Shown: one piece after another, positions 25,719-33,222 of the stretch | How positions within the stretch are numbered: position 1 is the first letter of the stretch | Layout: each line of letters opens with the position of its first letter | Assembly: GCF_047971665.1 (NCBI RefSeq) | Contig: NZ_JBKEAA010000036.1 | Coordinates: 1-33,533 of the forward strand | Length of the DNA stretch: 33,533 nt | From: Castellaniella sp047971665 | GTDB lineage: Bacteria; Pseudomonadota; Gammaproteobacteria; Burkholderiales; Burkholderiaceae_B | Reading direction: 5' to 3' | Program-made: the position numbers and the translations under genes | The notes under the pieces: model-generated | What the model saw: the letters and a program-made list of their open reading frames with translations, nothing else | Databases searched by the model: none | What the model was told of the DNA's origin: nothing

Positions 25719-25829
25719 GGCCATCCCGCGCACGTGCATGACTCCGGGAGAAACGCCCCGGGCATGCGCCCAGCGCCCAGCATGCCTGTCCTCGCGCATC
25801 GAGACGTCGCGAACAAGGACGAGCCTGCG

Positions 25830-26477
25830 CTATCCAGCCTGGGGCGGCCGCCCTCTGGCACAGCCCAGCATGGCGTCGCCGATCAGATCCGCCCCCCGAG
25901 CCTTGAGCGCCTCGCCCGCCCCCAGGATGTCCCGCACTTCTTTGTTCTGGCTGAGCTTGAGCTTGCCCTCCAGGCGGGTGATCGCAATCTCGATCCCGAC
26001 GATGGCCCGAAGCATGGCATCGATATAGTCGGCCGGACTGTCGGTCATTTTCCAGGGAGTAGGCAGGCCGGCCTCGTGAATGCGCGTCAAGCGCGCCACC
26101 ACCCCGCGCACATAGCGCTCATCGTCGCGGATCGTGACACGGCCATGGGCATGAACGACCTGATAGTTCCAGGTCGGCACCTGCTTGTGGAATTCATGCT
26201 TGCTGGGATACCACTGCGGCGACACATAGGCATCGCCGGCGCGAAAGACGACCAGCGCCTCATCGCCATCGGTCACATCCTGCCAGACGGAGTTGTTGCG
26301 CGCCACATGACAATGCAGCACGCCCTGTTCGCCGGCGGCCGGATCGAGCAGGAACGGCAGGTGATTCGCATCCAGGCCGCTTGCGCCATGAGTCACCAGG
26401 ATGCCCAGAGGATGCTGGCCGATCAGCGCATGCAGCGCCTCGACGCGTGACTCATTGAAATGCGCGGGAATGTACAT
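25830..26477 (-). CDS. PaiB-like FMN-binding protein
   Basis: The 215-residue protein has the split-barrel flavin fold of the PaiB/transcriptional regulator family. MYIPAHFNESRVEALHALI, HLPFLLDP, HVARNNSVWQDV, AYVSPQWYPSK, VPTWNYQVVHAHGRV and the C-terminal IEIAITRLEGKLKLSQNK are family wording. In Bacillus subtilis PaiB affects sporulation and protease genes, but in proteobacteria its role is not established, so a regulator name would be too specific. Length and start are standard. It is convergent with the ABC gene (111-base gap) and 56 bases after the TauE-type gene on the same strand. Confidence 0.9.
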   Translation of the reverse strand: MYIPAHFNESRVEALHALIGQHPLGILVTHGASGLDANHLPFLLDPAAGEQGVLHCHVARNNSVWQDVTDGDEALVVFRAGDAYVSPQWYPSKHEFHKQVPTWNYQVVHAHGRVTIRDDERYVRGVVARLTRIHEAGLPTPWKMTDSPADYIDAMLRAIVGIEIAITRLEGKLKLSQNKEVRDILGAGEALKARGADLIGDAMLGCARGRPPQAG

Positions 26478-26533
26478 CGTCTGTCATGCCTTTAAGAAGA
26501 TCCGTGATGCGTTCAAGGAAGTCCGGTCGGCCC

Positions 26534-27283
26534 TCAGCCGTAGGCCCGCACGAAAAACGCCACCGTGATGAAGGCCGTCAGCAGCAAAGTGCCCGCTCGA
26601 ACCCACTGGGCCGATATACGCTTGCCGAGCAGCGCGCCGCCATAGCCCCCCAGGATGGCGGCCACCAGCATGACCAGGGTCTCGCGCCATTGCACCGCAC
26701 CCGCCACGATGAAGATCAGCACCGCCATGGTATTGGCCGCAGTCACCATCAAGGTGCGCGCCGGATGCATGCTCTTGATGTCATGCGCGCCCAGCAGACC
26801 CCATGTCGCCATCATCATGATGCCGACCGCCCCGCCAAAATAGCCCCCGTAGACCCCGAGCCCGAACTGCAGACCCAGCACCGCCGCCGGACGCACGCGC
26901 CAACGGGCCCGCATCCACTCCCCGAGACGGCGGCCGAAACCCAGCGCGAACGCAGCGATCAGCAGCAACCAGGGCAGGACGACGTCAAAGGCGCGCGTGG
27001 AGGTATGGAGCAGCAAGAATGCGCCTGCGACCCCGCCGGCCAGCGTCACCCCCAGCAGCGGACGCAGCCCGACATCGCCCACCCCGGTCAACCCGTCCCG
27101 ATAGGCCCAGGCGCTGGCCATGCCGCCGGGATACAGCGCCACGGTGCTGGACGTATTGGCCAGCACCGGCGGCACACCCGCCGCAATCAGGGCGGGCAGG
27201 CTGACGAACGAGCCGCCGCCCGCCAGCGCATTCATGGCGCCAGCCACGACACCCGCGCCGGCGACCAGGATCAGAGAGTTCAT
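26534..27283 (-). CDS. TauE/SafE-family sulfite or sulfonate exporter-like protein
   Basis: The 249-residue membrane protein has about eight helices and the internal twofold repeat of this family, seen as GVVAGAMNALAGGGSFVSLP in the first half and GLGVYGGYFGGAVGIMMMA in the second. Related proteins move anions such as sulfite, sulfoacetate or taurine-derived compounds, but the substrate cannot be told here since no sulfonate genes are near. It may share a transcript with the PaiB-like gene. The start ATG 27283 begins the first helix; 54 bases separate it from the metallophosphoesterase gene. Confidence 0.9.
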   Translation of the reverse strand: MNSLILVAGAGVVAGAMNALAGGGSFVSLPALIAAGVPPVLANTSSTVALYPGGMASAWAYRDGLTGVGDVGLRPLLGVTLAGGVAGAFLLLHTSTRAFDVVLPWLLLIAAFALGFGRRLGEWMRARWRVRPAAVLGLQFGLGVYGGYFGGAVGIMMMATWGLLGAHDIKSMHPARTLMVTAANTMAVLIFIVAGAVQWRETLVMLVAAILGGYGGALLGKRISAQWVRAGTLLLTAFITVAFFVRAYG

Positions 27284-27337
27284 CGAACAGAGGCGAAACG
27301 CTCAAGAGACACATCGAGCCGCATGGCGGACTCGATG

Positions 27338-28477
27338 CTAAGGGTTTCCTGAGCGTAGCACGATCCGGGTGATTTCGGACGGCCGCCCCAGACGGATCGC
27401 CAGGCCATTCCACAAGCCCGTCCCATTGCTGACGTACAGCGTCATGGCCCCCACCCGGTACAGCCCCGAAACAAAACCCTCATTGGCCCATTTCGTGAGC
27501 AGGTGCGGCCCCAGGATCTGTCCGCCATGCGTGTGGCCGGACAGCTGCAACGCAACCCCGGCCTGGGCGTGCTGCACCGCCCCGCCCGGCCGGTGGACCA
27601 GCAGAATCACCGGCGTCCCGGGCGTCAGACCCTCCAGGGCCGCATCCAGATCGGGACGATGCTGTCCGAACGATCTCGCCTGGCGGTCCGTAAGACCGGC
27701 CACCGCCAGCGCCGCATCGCCGCGGCGGATGACGACATGTTCGTTTTCCAGCATCTTCAGGCCCTGCGCCCGGTAAGCCGCCATCCAGCGCTGGTAGTCG
27801 GCGTAGTATTCGTGATTGCCGGGAACGGCCAGCACCCCGTCGCGCGCCCGCAGATCACGCAGCGGGCGCACATCGGCCGCCCGGGCCTCGGGCGAACCAT
27901 CGGCCAGGTCCCCTGTGATCACGACCAGGTCGGCATCCAGCGCATTGGTCTTGGCCACCACGGCCGCGATCCAGGCCCCCGTGAGCAGCCGGCTGGCATG
28001 CAGGTCGGTCAACTGGACGACGCGATAGCCATCGAATTCCTGCGGCAGGCCCGGAATCGGTACCGTCACATCCTTGACGTCGGGCACGCGGACCGCCTGC
28101 CAGGTGCCGACAGCCGCCAGGACCAGCGCCAGCACGCCCAGCGACAGATGCAACCCCTGCCCGCCCAGAATAGCCCGTCCCGCGCCACGCGAAAGCAGAA
28201 ACGTCAGCCCCCCCGCCACATCGCGCAGCAACAGCAGCAGGGCGAGCAGCAGGAATGCCCCAAACGCCCAGGCCAGCGCGATGAGAACGCCCTGAGGCAG
28301 TTCCGGCGAGGCCAGCGTCCCGAAGAAACGGCCGGTGAACCAGTGGTACTGGGCGACAAGAAAAACGACCAGCGCCAGAACGAGCCGTGCACCGATCCCG
28401 CACGGCAGGGGCCAGATGAAACGCCCCAGGACGTACAGCCAGATGGCGCCGGTGACGAAAGGCAGCATGGTCCCCAT
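27338..28477 (-). CDS. Membrane-anchored metallophosphoesterase (YkuE/calcineurin-like)
   Basis: The 379-residue protein has about four membrane helices in the first 130 residues, then a catalytic domain facing one side of the membrane. The two-metal motifs are all present: QLTDLHAS (first Asp and His), VVITGDLADG, VPGNHEYY, LLVHRP and LSGHTHGGQ. Bacterial members such as YkuE and YaeI-like proteins act on cell-envelope or lipid phosphoesters, but the substrate here is unknown. ATG 28477 is the most natural start; GGGGACC-type sequence precedes it weakly. It forms a minus-strand run with the TauE-like and PaiB-like genes. Confidence 0.9.
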   Translation of the reverse strand: MGTMLPFVTGAIWLYVLGRFIWPLPCGIGARLVLALVVFLVAQYHWFTGRFFGTLASPELPQGVLIALAWAFGAFLLLALLLLLRDVAGGLTFLLSRGAGRAILGGQGLHLSLGVLALVLAAVGTWQAVRVPDVKDVTVPIPGLPQEFDGYRVVQLTDLHASRLLTGAWIAAVVAKTNALDADLVVITGDLADGSPEARAADVRPLRDLRARDGVLAVPGNHEYYADYQRWMAAYRAQGLKMLENEHVVIRRGDAALAVAGLTDRQARSFGQHRPDLDAALEGLTPGTPVILLVHRPGGAVQHAQAGVALQLSGHTHGGQILGPHLLTKWANEGFVSGLYRVGAMTLYVSNGTGLWNGLAIRLGRPSEITRIVLRSGNP

Positions 28478-28675
28478 GGATCTATCCAGAATGCGATGAG
28501 CAAGGTCATTTTAACCATGTGGATGTCCTGACCGGGCGGCCGGGCGGGCCGCAATGACCGCGCGGTGCGGCGTCAGGACCTGCCTGCCGTCTGCCTGCGG
28601 CGAGGTCATCATGACCGCACGGTCGATACAGTTTTCCGGGGCTCGGGGCGGCATCAGGACGGGATGAAAATATCG

Positions 28676-28712
28676 TATAATGGAAAACTTGACTGAAGGC
28701 CGATATCGGCCT
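28676..28712 (+). promoter_or_regulatory. tRNA-Cys promoter -10 box and leader palindrome
   Basis: TATAAT at 28676-28681 is a perfect -10 box with no good -35. It would start the tRNA precursor near 28688. The leader then has a perfect 16-bp palindrome AGGCCGATATCGGCCT (28697-28712), which could be a processing hairpin or a protein site. The rest of the gap 28478-28675 has two similar copies of ATGACCGCRCGGT (28554 and 28611) and no gene I can support. Confidence 0.6.
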
Positions 28713-28725
28713 GTCAGGCATTATC

Positions 28726-28799
28726 GGCGCAATGGCAGAGTGGTGATGCAGCGGATTGCAAATCCGTGTACGTCGGTTCGATTCCGGCTTGCGCCTCCA
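28726..28799 (+). tRNA. tRNA-Cys (anticodon GCA)
   Basis: A complete 74-nt tRNA: acceptor GGCGCAA pairs with TTGCGCC, the D loop is AGAGTGGTGATGC, the anticodon arm GGATTGCAAATCC carries GCA, the T arm is CGGTTCGATTCCG, discriminator T and encoded CCA follow. Its 3' side opens into accessory DNA, suggesting it as an integration target. Confidence 0.97.
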
Positions 28800-28810
28800 A
28801 ATGAAATCAA

Positions 28811-28841
28811 GGGCTTACGTGTTGAACGTAGGTCCTTTTTT
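28811..28841 (+). terminator. Intrinsic terminator of tRNA-Cys
   Basis: GGGCTTACG (28811-28819) pairs with CGTAGGTCC (28827-28835, including G-U pairs) across a 7-nt loop, then TTTTTT. It lies 11 bases after the tRNA end. Confidence 0.8.
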
Positions 28842-28849
28842 CGTTTTGG

Positions 28850-29044
28850 TGTCAACGAAGTGTCAACCGATGGCGGGTAGCGGCCAGGCATAGGCGGGCT
28901 GTGGCGGTTGTTGACACTTGAGGGGCGCATTTGTGTTGACATGGGTTGTGTCCGATCTGATGGCTTCTCCTGCGTACTATCAGCCTGCATGGGCCGCTGC
29001 TGAAGCCTGCCGCGCATCGCATATCTGCGCCCCTCAAGTGTCAA
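28850..29044. repeat. Perfect 19-bp inverted repeat and TGTCAAC cluster after tRNA-Cys
   Basis: TTGACACTTGAGGGGCGCA (28911-28929) recurs inverted at 29026-29044 with no mismatch, 96 bp apart. The core TGTCAAC/GTTGACA also occurs at 28850, 28861, 28910 and 28936, so five sites (with a one-base variant in the far arm) lie within 200 bp of the tRNA. No gene is supported between 28842 and 29110. The pattern could be arm-type recombination sites, the ends of a lost small element, or an operator cluster. Confidence 0.7.
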
Positions 29045-29156
29045 GATCGCCATGCGCACACTCGCCTCATCATCAATCAGTGCTGCCGACAGCAGAGAGG
29101 TGGCTTCGGTTGTTTGGACAGGGTCCTGAAGTTTTTAAGTGGAACATCCCAGGCGA

Positions 29157-29987
29157 TCATGCTGCCGATTTGATCGCAGGCAGCGTCGCGAAGTATGCCT
29201 CATCCGGGGTCTGATCGGCCAGACTTGAATGGGGCCTTCTCTGGTTATACAACTCGATGTACGCGCCGATGGACTGCCGGGCCTGGCTGACCGAGTCGTA
29301 GGCCTTCAGATACACCTCCTCGTACTTGATGCTGCGCCACACCCGTTCGGCGACCACGTTGTCGCGCCAGCTTCCCTTGCCGTCCATGGATAATCGGATG
29401 CCCCGGCCCAGTACCGCTTCGGTGAAGGCACTGGCCGTGAACTGGCTGCCTTGATCGGTGTTGACGATATCGGGTTGTCCGTAGCGGGTGAAAGCCTCCT
29501 CCAGTGCCTCCACAGCATGGACGGCCCCCAGCGTGATGGCCGCCCGATGAGCCAGGACCTTGCGGCTGGCCCAGTCCACCACCGCTGTCAGATAGACGAA
29601 GCCCCGGGCCATGGGGATATAGGTTGTGTCCAGTGCCCACACCTGGTTGGCCTGCTCGATCCGCATGCCGCGCAGCAGGTACGGCCAAATCTTGTGCTGG
29701 GTATTGCGTCGGCTCGTGTTCGGCTTGCAATACAAGGCTTCGACGCCCATGCGCTTGATCAGCGTGCGTACATGCCGCCGGCCCACCTCATAGCCCTCCC
29801 GGCGCAGCAGACGCGCCAGCATCCGGGCCCCGGCAAACAGAAACTCCAGATGCAACTCGTCGATCCGACGCATCAAGGCCAGGTCCTCCGGGCTGACGGG
29901 GCGTGCCTGGTAATACACACTCGATCGGGCGATCCCCACCAGCTTGGCCTGTCGTGACACCGGCAATGCATGGGTGCGGTCTATCAT
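29157..29987 (-). CDS. IS3-family transposase OrfB (DDE catalytic part)
   Basis: The 276-residue product has an N-terminal HTH_21-like region (VSRQAKLVGIARSSVYYQAR) and an rve integrase core. The catalytic triad is intact: D120 in VWALDTTYI, D178 in VNTDQGSQF and E214 in VVAERVWRS, giving the DD(35)E spacing of IS3. The end YIELYNQRRPHSSLADQTPDEAYF is typical. Its ATG at 29987 overlaps the orfA stop (ATGA), and its frame is -1 relative to orfA and open back to the slippery site, so the active enzyme is probably the OrfAB fusion. No frame damage is seen; the element may be mobile. Confidence 0.95.
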   Translation of the reverse strand: MIDRTHALPVSRQAKLVGIARSSVYYQARPVSPEDLALMRRIDELHLEFLFAGARMLARLLRREGYEVGRRHVRTLIKRMGVEALYCKPNTSRRNTQHKIWPYLLRGMRIEQANQVWALDTTYIPMARGFVYLTAVVDWASRKVLAHRAAITLGAVHAVEALEEAFTRYGQPDIVNTDQGSQFTASAFTEAVLGRGIRLSMDGKGSWRDNVVAERVWRSIKYEEVYLKAYDSVSQARQSIGAYIELYNQRRPHSSLADQTPDEAYFATLPAIKSAA

Positions 29988-30292
29988 CGCTTTGCGCTCA
30001 GCAAGCCTGCCTTGGTGAGCGCTCCTTCTAAAAAATCATTCTCCAGCGTGAGCTGGCCGATCTTCGCGTGCAGCACCTTCAGGTCCACTGCCGGCTCGCT
30101 GTTGTGCGACCCCGCCGCGCCGAATACATCAGCGGCCTTCTCCTGCAACTGCCGCTTCCATTCCGTGATCTGGTTCGGGTGCACATCAAACTGTTGGGCC
30201 AGTTCGGCCAGGGTTCTATCCCCTTTGACCGCCGCCAAGGCCACCTTGGCTTTGAACGCCGCTGAGTGCGTCCGTCTCGTTCTCTTGGTCAT
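29984..30292 (-). CDS. IS3-family OrfA (HTH DNA-binding part)
   Basis: The 102-residue protein starts MTKRTRRTHSAAFKAKVALA and has the HTH_Tnp_1 helices TLAELAQQFDVHPNQITEWK, then a leucine-heptad coiled coil (LKVLHAKIGQLTLENDFLEG) used for multimerisation. GGAACCGGAAAG lies before the ATG at 30292 as the ribosome binding site. It ends 3 bases inside orfB. It binds the element's ends and, when fused to OrfB by frameshifting, forms the transposase. Confidence 0.93.
   Translation of the reverse strand: MTKRTRRTHSAAFKAKVALAAVKGDRTLAELAQQFDVHPNQITEWKRQLQEKAADVFGAAGSHNSEPAVDLKVLHAKIGQLTLENDFLEGALTKAGLLSAKR
30029..30035 (-). promoter_or_regulatory. Programmed -1 frameshift site in the IS element
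   Basis: The minus strand reads T TTT TTA in phase with orfA codons (GAT TTT TTA). Slipping back one base enters the orfB frame, which is open from here through its ATG. A GAAGGAG sequence follows. T TTT TTA is a recognised slippery heptamer type. Confidence 0.7.
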
Positions 30293-30375
30293 CTTTCCGG
30301 TTCCTTTGCCAGCATTATCGCCGGCGCAGGCCCAGGGCGCCCCACTTATCGGTCTGTCTGAATTCCCGCCGCCAC

Positions 30376-30648
30376 CTCTATGCTCCTGTCGTCATTCTGG
30401 ATGAAGCGATCGCCAGCATCGACACGGAACATGAGTGGCTAATTCAGCGCGCACTGGAAAATCTGATGAGAGGCCGTACTACCTTGATGATCGCTCATAG
30501 GCTGCGTACGGTCACTTACGCGGACGAAATCTGGGTTCTGGACGAGGGCCGTATTCTGGAACGGGGCACGCACGAGGCACTGTTAGCCATGAATGGACGC
30601 TACGCTCGGCTGTGGCAGGCGCAACAGCAAGTCGACATACTGCATTAG
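30376..30648 (+). pseudogene. C-terminal remnant of an ABC transporter ATPase
   Basis: From about 30376 the frame reads LYAPVVILDEAIASIDTEHE, a Walker B region, then TTLMIAHRLRTVTYADEIWV with the switch histidine, LDEGRILERGTHEALLAMNG and a stop at 30648. Walker A, the signature motif and the whole membrane part are missing. The upstream frame is open to the IS end but no longer resembles an ATPase. The gene was cut, most simply by the IS insertion or by recombination beside it. It is not similar enough to the ABC gene at 23859 to be its duplicate. A protein could only start at an internal ATG (30466) and would be nonfunctional. Confidence 0.8.
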
Positions 30649-31174
30649 CGTTATGCAACCTGCGTGACCGATGCGTATGAGTTAAGACTGGATCGTGGTC
30701 TCGGTTTCCGCTTCGGCCCAGCAACAACGCGGACTCGAACTCATCCGGATTGATAGGCCAGAAGATGGACTAAAAAATGGACTGAAAAGTCGCGGATGTG
30801 GGTGAATTCCAGTGGCTTTCTCTGGAATGAAAAAGGGGTCAAAGGCCCCTGTTTTCAACGATTTACAGACGTCGGTGAAAATCTGCAGATCATAAACTGG
30901 AGCGGGAAACGAGTCTTTGGATCGGACTCTAACTCTTTGATTAAAAAAGAGTTGTCGTTACCCCGCTTAACAGGATGGACTATATTGTGGACTAGATCGC
31001 AGCGGATAGCAAGTTGCTGGTCAAAAAAGCGTCCAAGGGCATCTGCTGGCATCCACCCAAATCCACGCGTTTTGCCAAGGCCACGTGGTGCCTTCGATGT
31101 TCAAGCGCTGTACACCTATGAGGCACAGGGAACGATACAACCTGCAAACACAACCAAGGAGTTTAGGGGGCTGA
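30649..31174. other. Gene-free stretch with paired TGGACT repeats and hairpins
   Basis: I see no supported gene in these 526 bases. TGGACT occurs at 30766 and 30778 and again at 30976 and 30988, each pair exactly 12 bases apart and 210 bases between pairs. Between them lie three hairpins: ATTCCAG/CTGGAAT (30806-30828), AGGGGTC/GGCCCCT (30834-30850) and AACTCTTT/AAAGAGTT (30931-30953). Short repeats at constant spacing around structured AT-rich DNA resemble arm sites of a tyrosine-integrase attachment region, but no integrase lies beside it. Confidence 0.6.
30830..30855. terminator. Bidirectional terminator-like hairpin
   Basis: AGGGGTC and GGCCCCT (30834-30850) form a 7-bp stem with loop AAA, with GTTTT on one side and TTTTT on the other strand (AAAAA at 30830-30834). 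It would stop transcription either way, insulating the cassette downstream from the ABC remnant. Confidence 0.6.
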
Positions 31175-31876
31175 ATGCTGTACGCATGGATTGATGGAGT
31201 AAAACGTCCGCCTATTGCCAAAGGTGAAAGAACGACATGTCGAGATTGTGGTGGCCAGCTTACCTCCGTCATCCCCGTCGAGAACGTAAAGCACTGGCGG
31301 CACAAGGCAGGAGATTGTGACTCTTGGAGCGAACCGGAAGGCCCTTGGCACCTCGGCTGGAAAGAGGCTTTCCCAGAGGACTGCCGCGAGATCAGCCTAA
31401 TCGACCCCGCAACGGGTGAACGCCACAGAGCAGATGTGCTTTGCGGTGCTGGTACGCAACACGCGACCGTACTGGAACTGCAGTATTCCCCGATTTCTGA
31501 GGATGAGCGTGCTGCACGCGAGGCCTTCTACCGACAGCAGCATCGCATGTTTTGGCTCGTTCATGTCCATGACAGTGCGTCGGGCTTCATGGGGTGGAAT
31601 TTTGCTTTATCGCTAGATTGGAAGTCTCGACCTGTCGATATCGACGGTAGGTGCTTTGCTGTCATGCAGTGGTACGGCCGTAGCAAGCAGTTCATCGAGA
31701 AATGGAAGCGTGCGACCGCGCACGTCTTCTTCGAGTGTCAGGGGCGAATTTTCTTTCTCGCAGGCGATGCGCTTGCACGGCGTATAACTGGCGGTACACC
31801 GCTGAAAAAAGGCCAATACGCCCTCTGCCATCTCACACCGGAGGAGTTCACCCGCGCCGTTCAAGGAGGAAACTAG
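31175..31876 (+). CDS. CoiA-like family protein (predicted PD-(D/E)XK nuclease)
   Basis: The 233-residue protein has the layout of CoiA-type competence proteins: an N-terminal zinc-like motif (C22-x2-C25 with H40 and H43 in CRDCGGQL...VKHWRHKAG), then H59-x3-K63 in WHLGWKEAF, then a nuclease core RADVL (D87) and VLELQYS (E101-x-Q103), followed by AREAFYRQQHRMFWLVHV, where the family has Y...W(V)L. The active-site order D...ExQ fits PD-(D/E)XK nucleases. Authentic CoiA helps process incoming DNA in Gram-positive competence; stand-alone copies in islands have no settled role. The ribosome binding site is a good AGGAGTTTAGGGGG before ATG 31175. The gene has lower GC than the core, and is followed after two bases by the next gene, so they form one operon. 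Confidence 0.72.
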   Translation: MLYAWIDGVKRPPIAKGERTTCRDCGGQLTSVIPVENVKHWRHKAGDCDSWSEPEGPWHLGWKEAFPEDCREISLIDPATGERHRADVLCGAGTQHATVLELQYSPISEDERAAREAFYRQQHRMFWLVHVHDSASGFMGWNFALSLDWKSRPVDIDGRCFAVMQWYGRSKQFIEKWKRATAHVFFECQGRIFFLAGDALARRITGGTPLKKGQYALCHLTPEEFTRAVQGGN

Positions 31877-31878
31877 CG

Positions 31879-32643
31879 ATGGCCAACGATGGAGTTCGTG
31901 TCCTGTTTGAAGGAGGGATAGAGCCCTATATGGCTGCTGCCGATGAAACGACGGCAGAATTGCTGGCTTCCAGCGACCCGCTAGTTGCGGCACTTCGGGA
32001 GTACGACACCTATTTTCGTGAAGGGCGTTGGTGGCAGCATTCCTCTTCCGCTGCCCCTCTTGTGCTCTGCATGAACGCATATCAATTTTTTCTAGCTGGT
32101 TCGCGCATGGCCTTGAGCGGCCATTGCGCAGCCGTATTCCCACTGCTGCGCACAGCACTCGAATCTGCGGCATATGCAAGTTTGATGATGCACAAGCCGG
32201 AGCTAGAGGAGGTTTGGACCAGCCGGCATCAAAGCAAAAAGAAAAAAGAAGACTGCAGCAGTGCATTCACTTTCAAGCAGGCAATCAAACTACTGAAGGA
32301 TCGTGCTCCCGATATTCACGCGCTTGCCACTTCTGCTTACGAAGGAGCAATTGACTACGGAGCACATCCCAACGTCATAGGTGTTTTCGGCCTCGTGTCC
32401 ATAGACGACCAGCGGAGCGATAATTTTGTCGCGGTCAATCATGTCAGTCTCTATGGAGCAAATCACATCGAAACGATCCGCGGTTTCTGCGCATGCCTTG
32501 ATTTCGGCTTGGCCATTATCGGCATCATCGCACTGTCATCCCATGAAATCAGCGATATGCTGCTGGATGAGCTTTCTCGCCTTATCGAAGTGAAGAACGC
32601 TGCGACCGAGCGTTACAGTCCTGAGGCCGATACAACGCTCTAA
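31879..32643 (+). CDS. DUF5677-like hypothetical protein, partner of the CoiA-like gene
   Basis: The 254-residue, mostly helical, soluble protein resembles DUF5677-type proteins by the core CAAVFPLLRTALESAAYASL (R91 and E95 spaced one helical turn) followed by LEEVWTSRHQSKKKKEDC, a lysine-rich loop, and a C-terminal region with two hydrophobic helices (ACLDFGLAIIGIIALSSHEI). The family has no known activity; the R-x3-E helix recalls HEPN-type folds, but the HEPN RNase motif is not evident, so I do not claim it. Start ATG 31879 has AAGGAGGA eight bases upstream. A longer frame from 31702 is the antisense-like overlap with the CoiA gene. Two-base spacing implies co-expression with the CoiA-like nuclease. 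Confidence 0.6.
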   Translation: MANDGVRVLFEGGIEPYMAAADETTAELLASSDPLVAALREYDTYFREGRWWQHSSSAAPLVLCMNAYQFFLAGSRMALSGHCAAVFPLLRTALESAAYASLMMHKPELEEVWTSRHQSKKKKEDCSSAFTFKQAIKLLKDRAPDIHALATSAYEGAIDYGAHPNVIGVFGLVSIDDQRSDNFVAVNHVSLYGANHIETIRGFCACLDFGLAIIGIIALSSHEISDMLLDELSRLIEVKNAATERYSPEADTTL

Positions 32644-33222
32644 AGACATGCCTGAGGCAAACTCAACCAGCATCGCTTATGCAATTAGCGCAGAAGGTTG
32701 TATCTGTTTGTCAGTTCGGTTTTGCCCTTTCGGATACCCCGCCCCTACAGGCATATGAGTGGCATTGACGTGTAAATCGTCACATTCTGCTTATTTACAA
32801 CTTCTTGGGCACGCTAAAGGCGTTGCCATATCAGGCTATCAGCATTACAGCCCGATCTTACAGGCGAGTTATCCTCTACGACCCTTTGCTCATGGCGTAT
32901 TGCAAGCGATGGCAAGCCATCTGTAAGACGTACATCAAAACATGTAAGACCCAATAAGTCTTGATGAAGCGCCTGAGACCCATAACGCTCACGTATGAAA
33001 ACGATTATTGAGTTATCTGTCGGTAGGTTTTTTAACTGTGCCGCAGTTTCATTTTCACACAATGAGCGCGTGATAGCCACATGCCTTCAAAGGAATGTGG
33101 AATTTCGTTTCAGAGCGATAACCTGGATTTTTCTGAAACACTGACTCAAATGGGTAGATAAGCCAACGCTGGTTGGCATCAGAGGAGTCTGTGATGTAGC
33201 GCTCCCACAAGGAGATTGATGC
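32644..33222. other. AT-richer stretch without a convincing gene
   Basis: These 579 bases are clearly AT-richer than the core. A minus-strand frame with GTG start (33080 to 32814, 88 codons) has no recognisable motif and I do not call it. TGTAAAT at 32771 and ATTTACA at 32793 form an inverted pair, TGACG/CGTCA a short hairpin at about 32766, and GCCAAC-GCTG-GTTGGC another near 33163. Promoters for the flanking gene may lie here but none is clear. Confidence 0.5.

Larger units (their letters stand above)
29111..30316 (-). mobile_element. IS3-family insertion sequence
   Basis: Two overlapping genes in the typical IS3 order, orfA then orfB on the minus strand, with an in-phase slippery heptamer for the fused transposase. 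Ends are approximate: TGTTTGGACAGGGTCCTGAA near 29111 faces an imperfect counterpart on the opposite strand near 30316 (TGCTGGCAAAGGAACCGGAA). I could not confirm exact inverted repeats or target duplication. The right end lies against a truncated ABC ATPase gene. Confidence 0.75.

Noticed and set aside
28554..28660. Two similar copies of ATGACCGCRCGGT, each followed by GCGGCRTCAGGAC
   Set aside because: Short, imperfect and unevenly spaced in GC-rich DNA upstream of tRNA-Cys; noted in the promoter entry but too weak to be called a repeat family.
30700..30760. Sequence ACTCGAACTCATCC resembling a reversed tRNA T arm
   Set aside because: The flanking bases do not pair as a T stem and no acceptor stem can be made, so it is not a tRNA remnant I can support.
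32771..32799. TGTAAAT/ATTTACA inverted pair
   Set aside because: Seven bases with a 15-base spacer in AT-rich DNA are not enough to claim an operator.
32814..33080. 88-codon minus-strand frame with GTG start
   Set aside because: No recognisable motif, poor start context and no supporting neighbour; likely a chance frame in AT-richer DNA.
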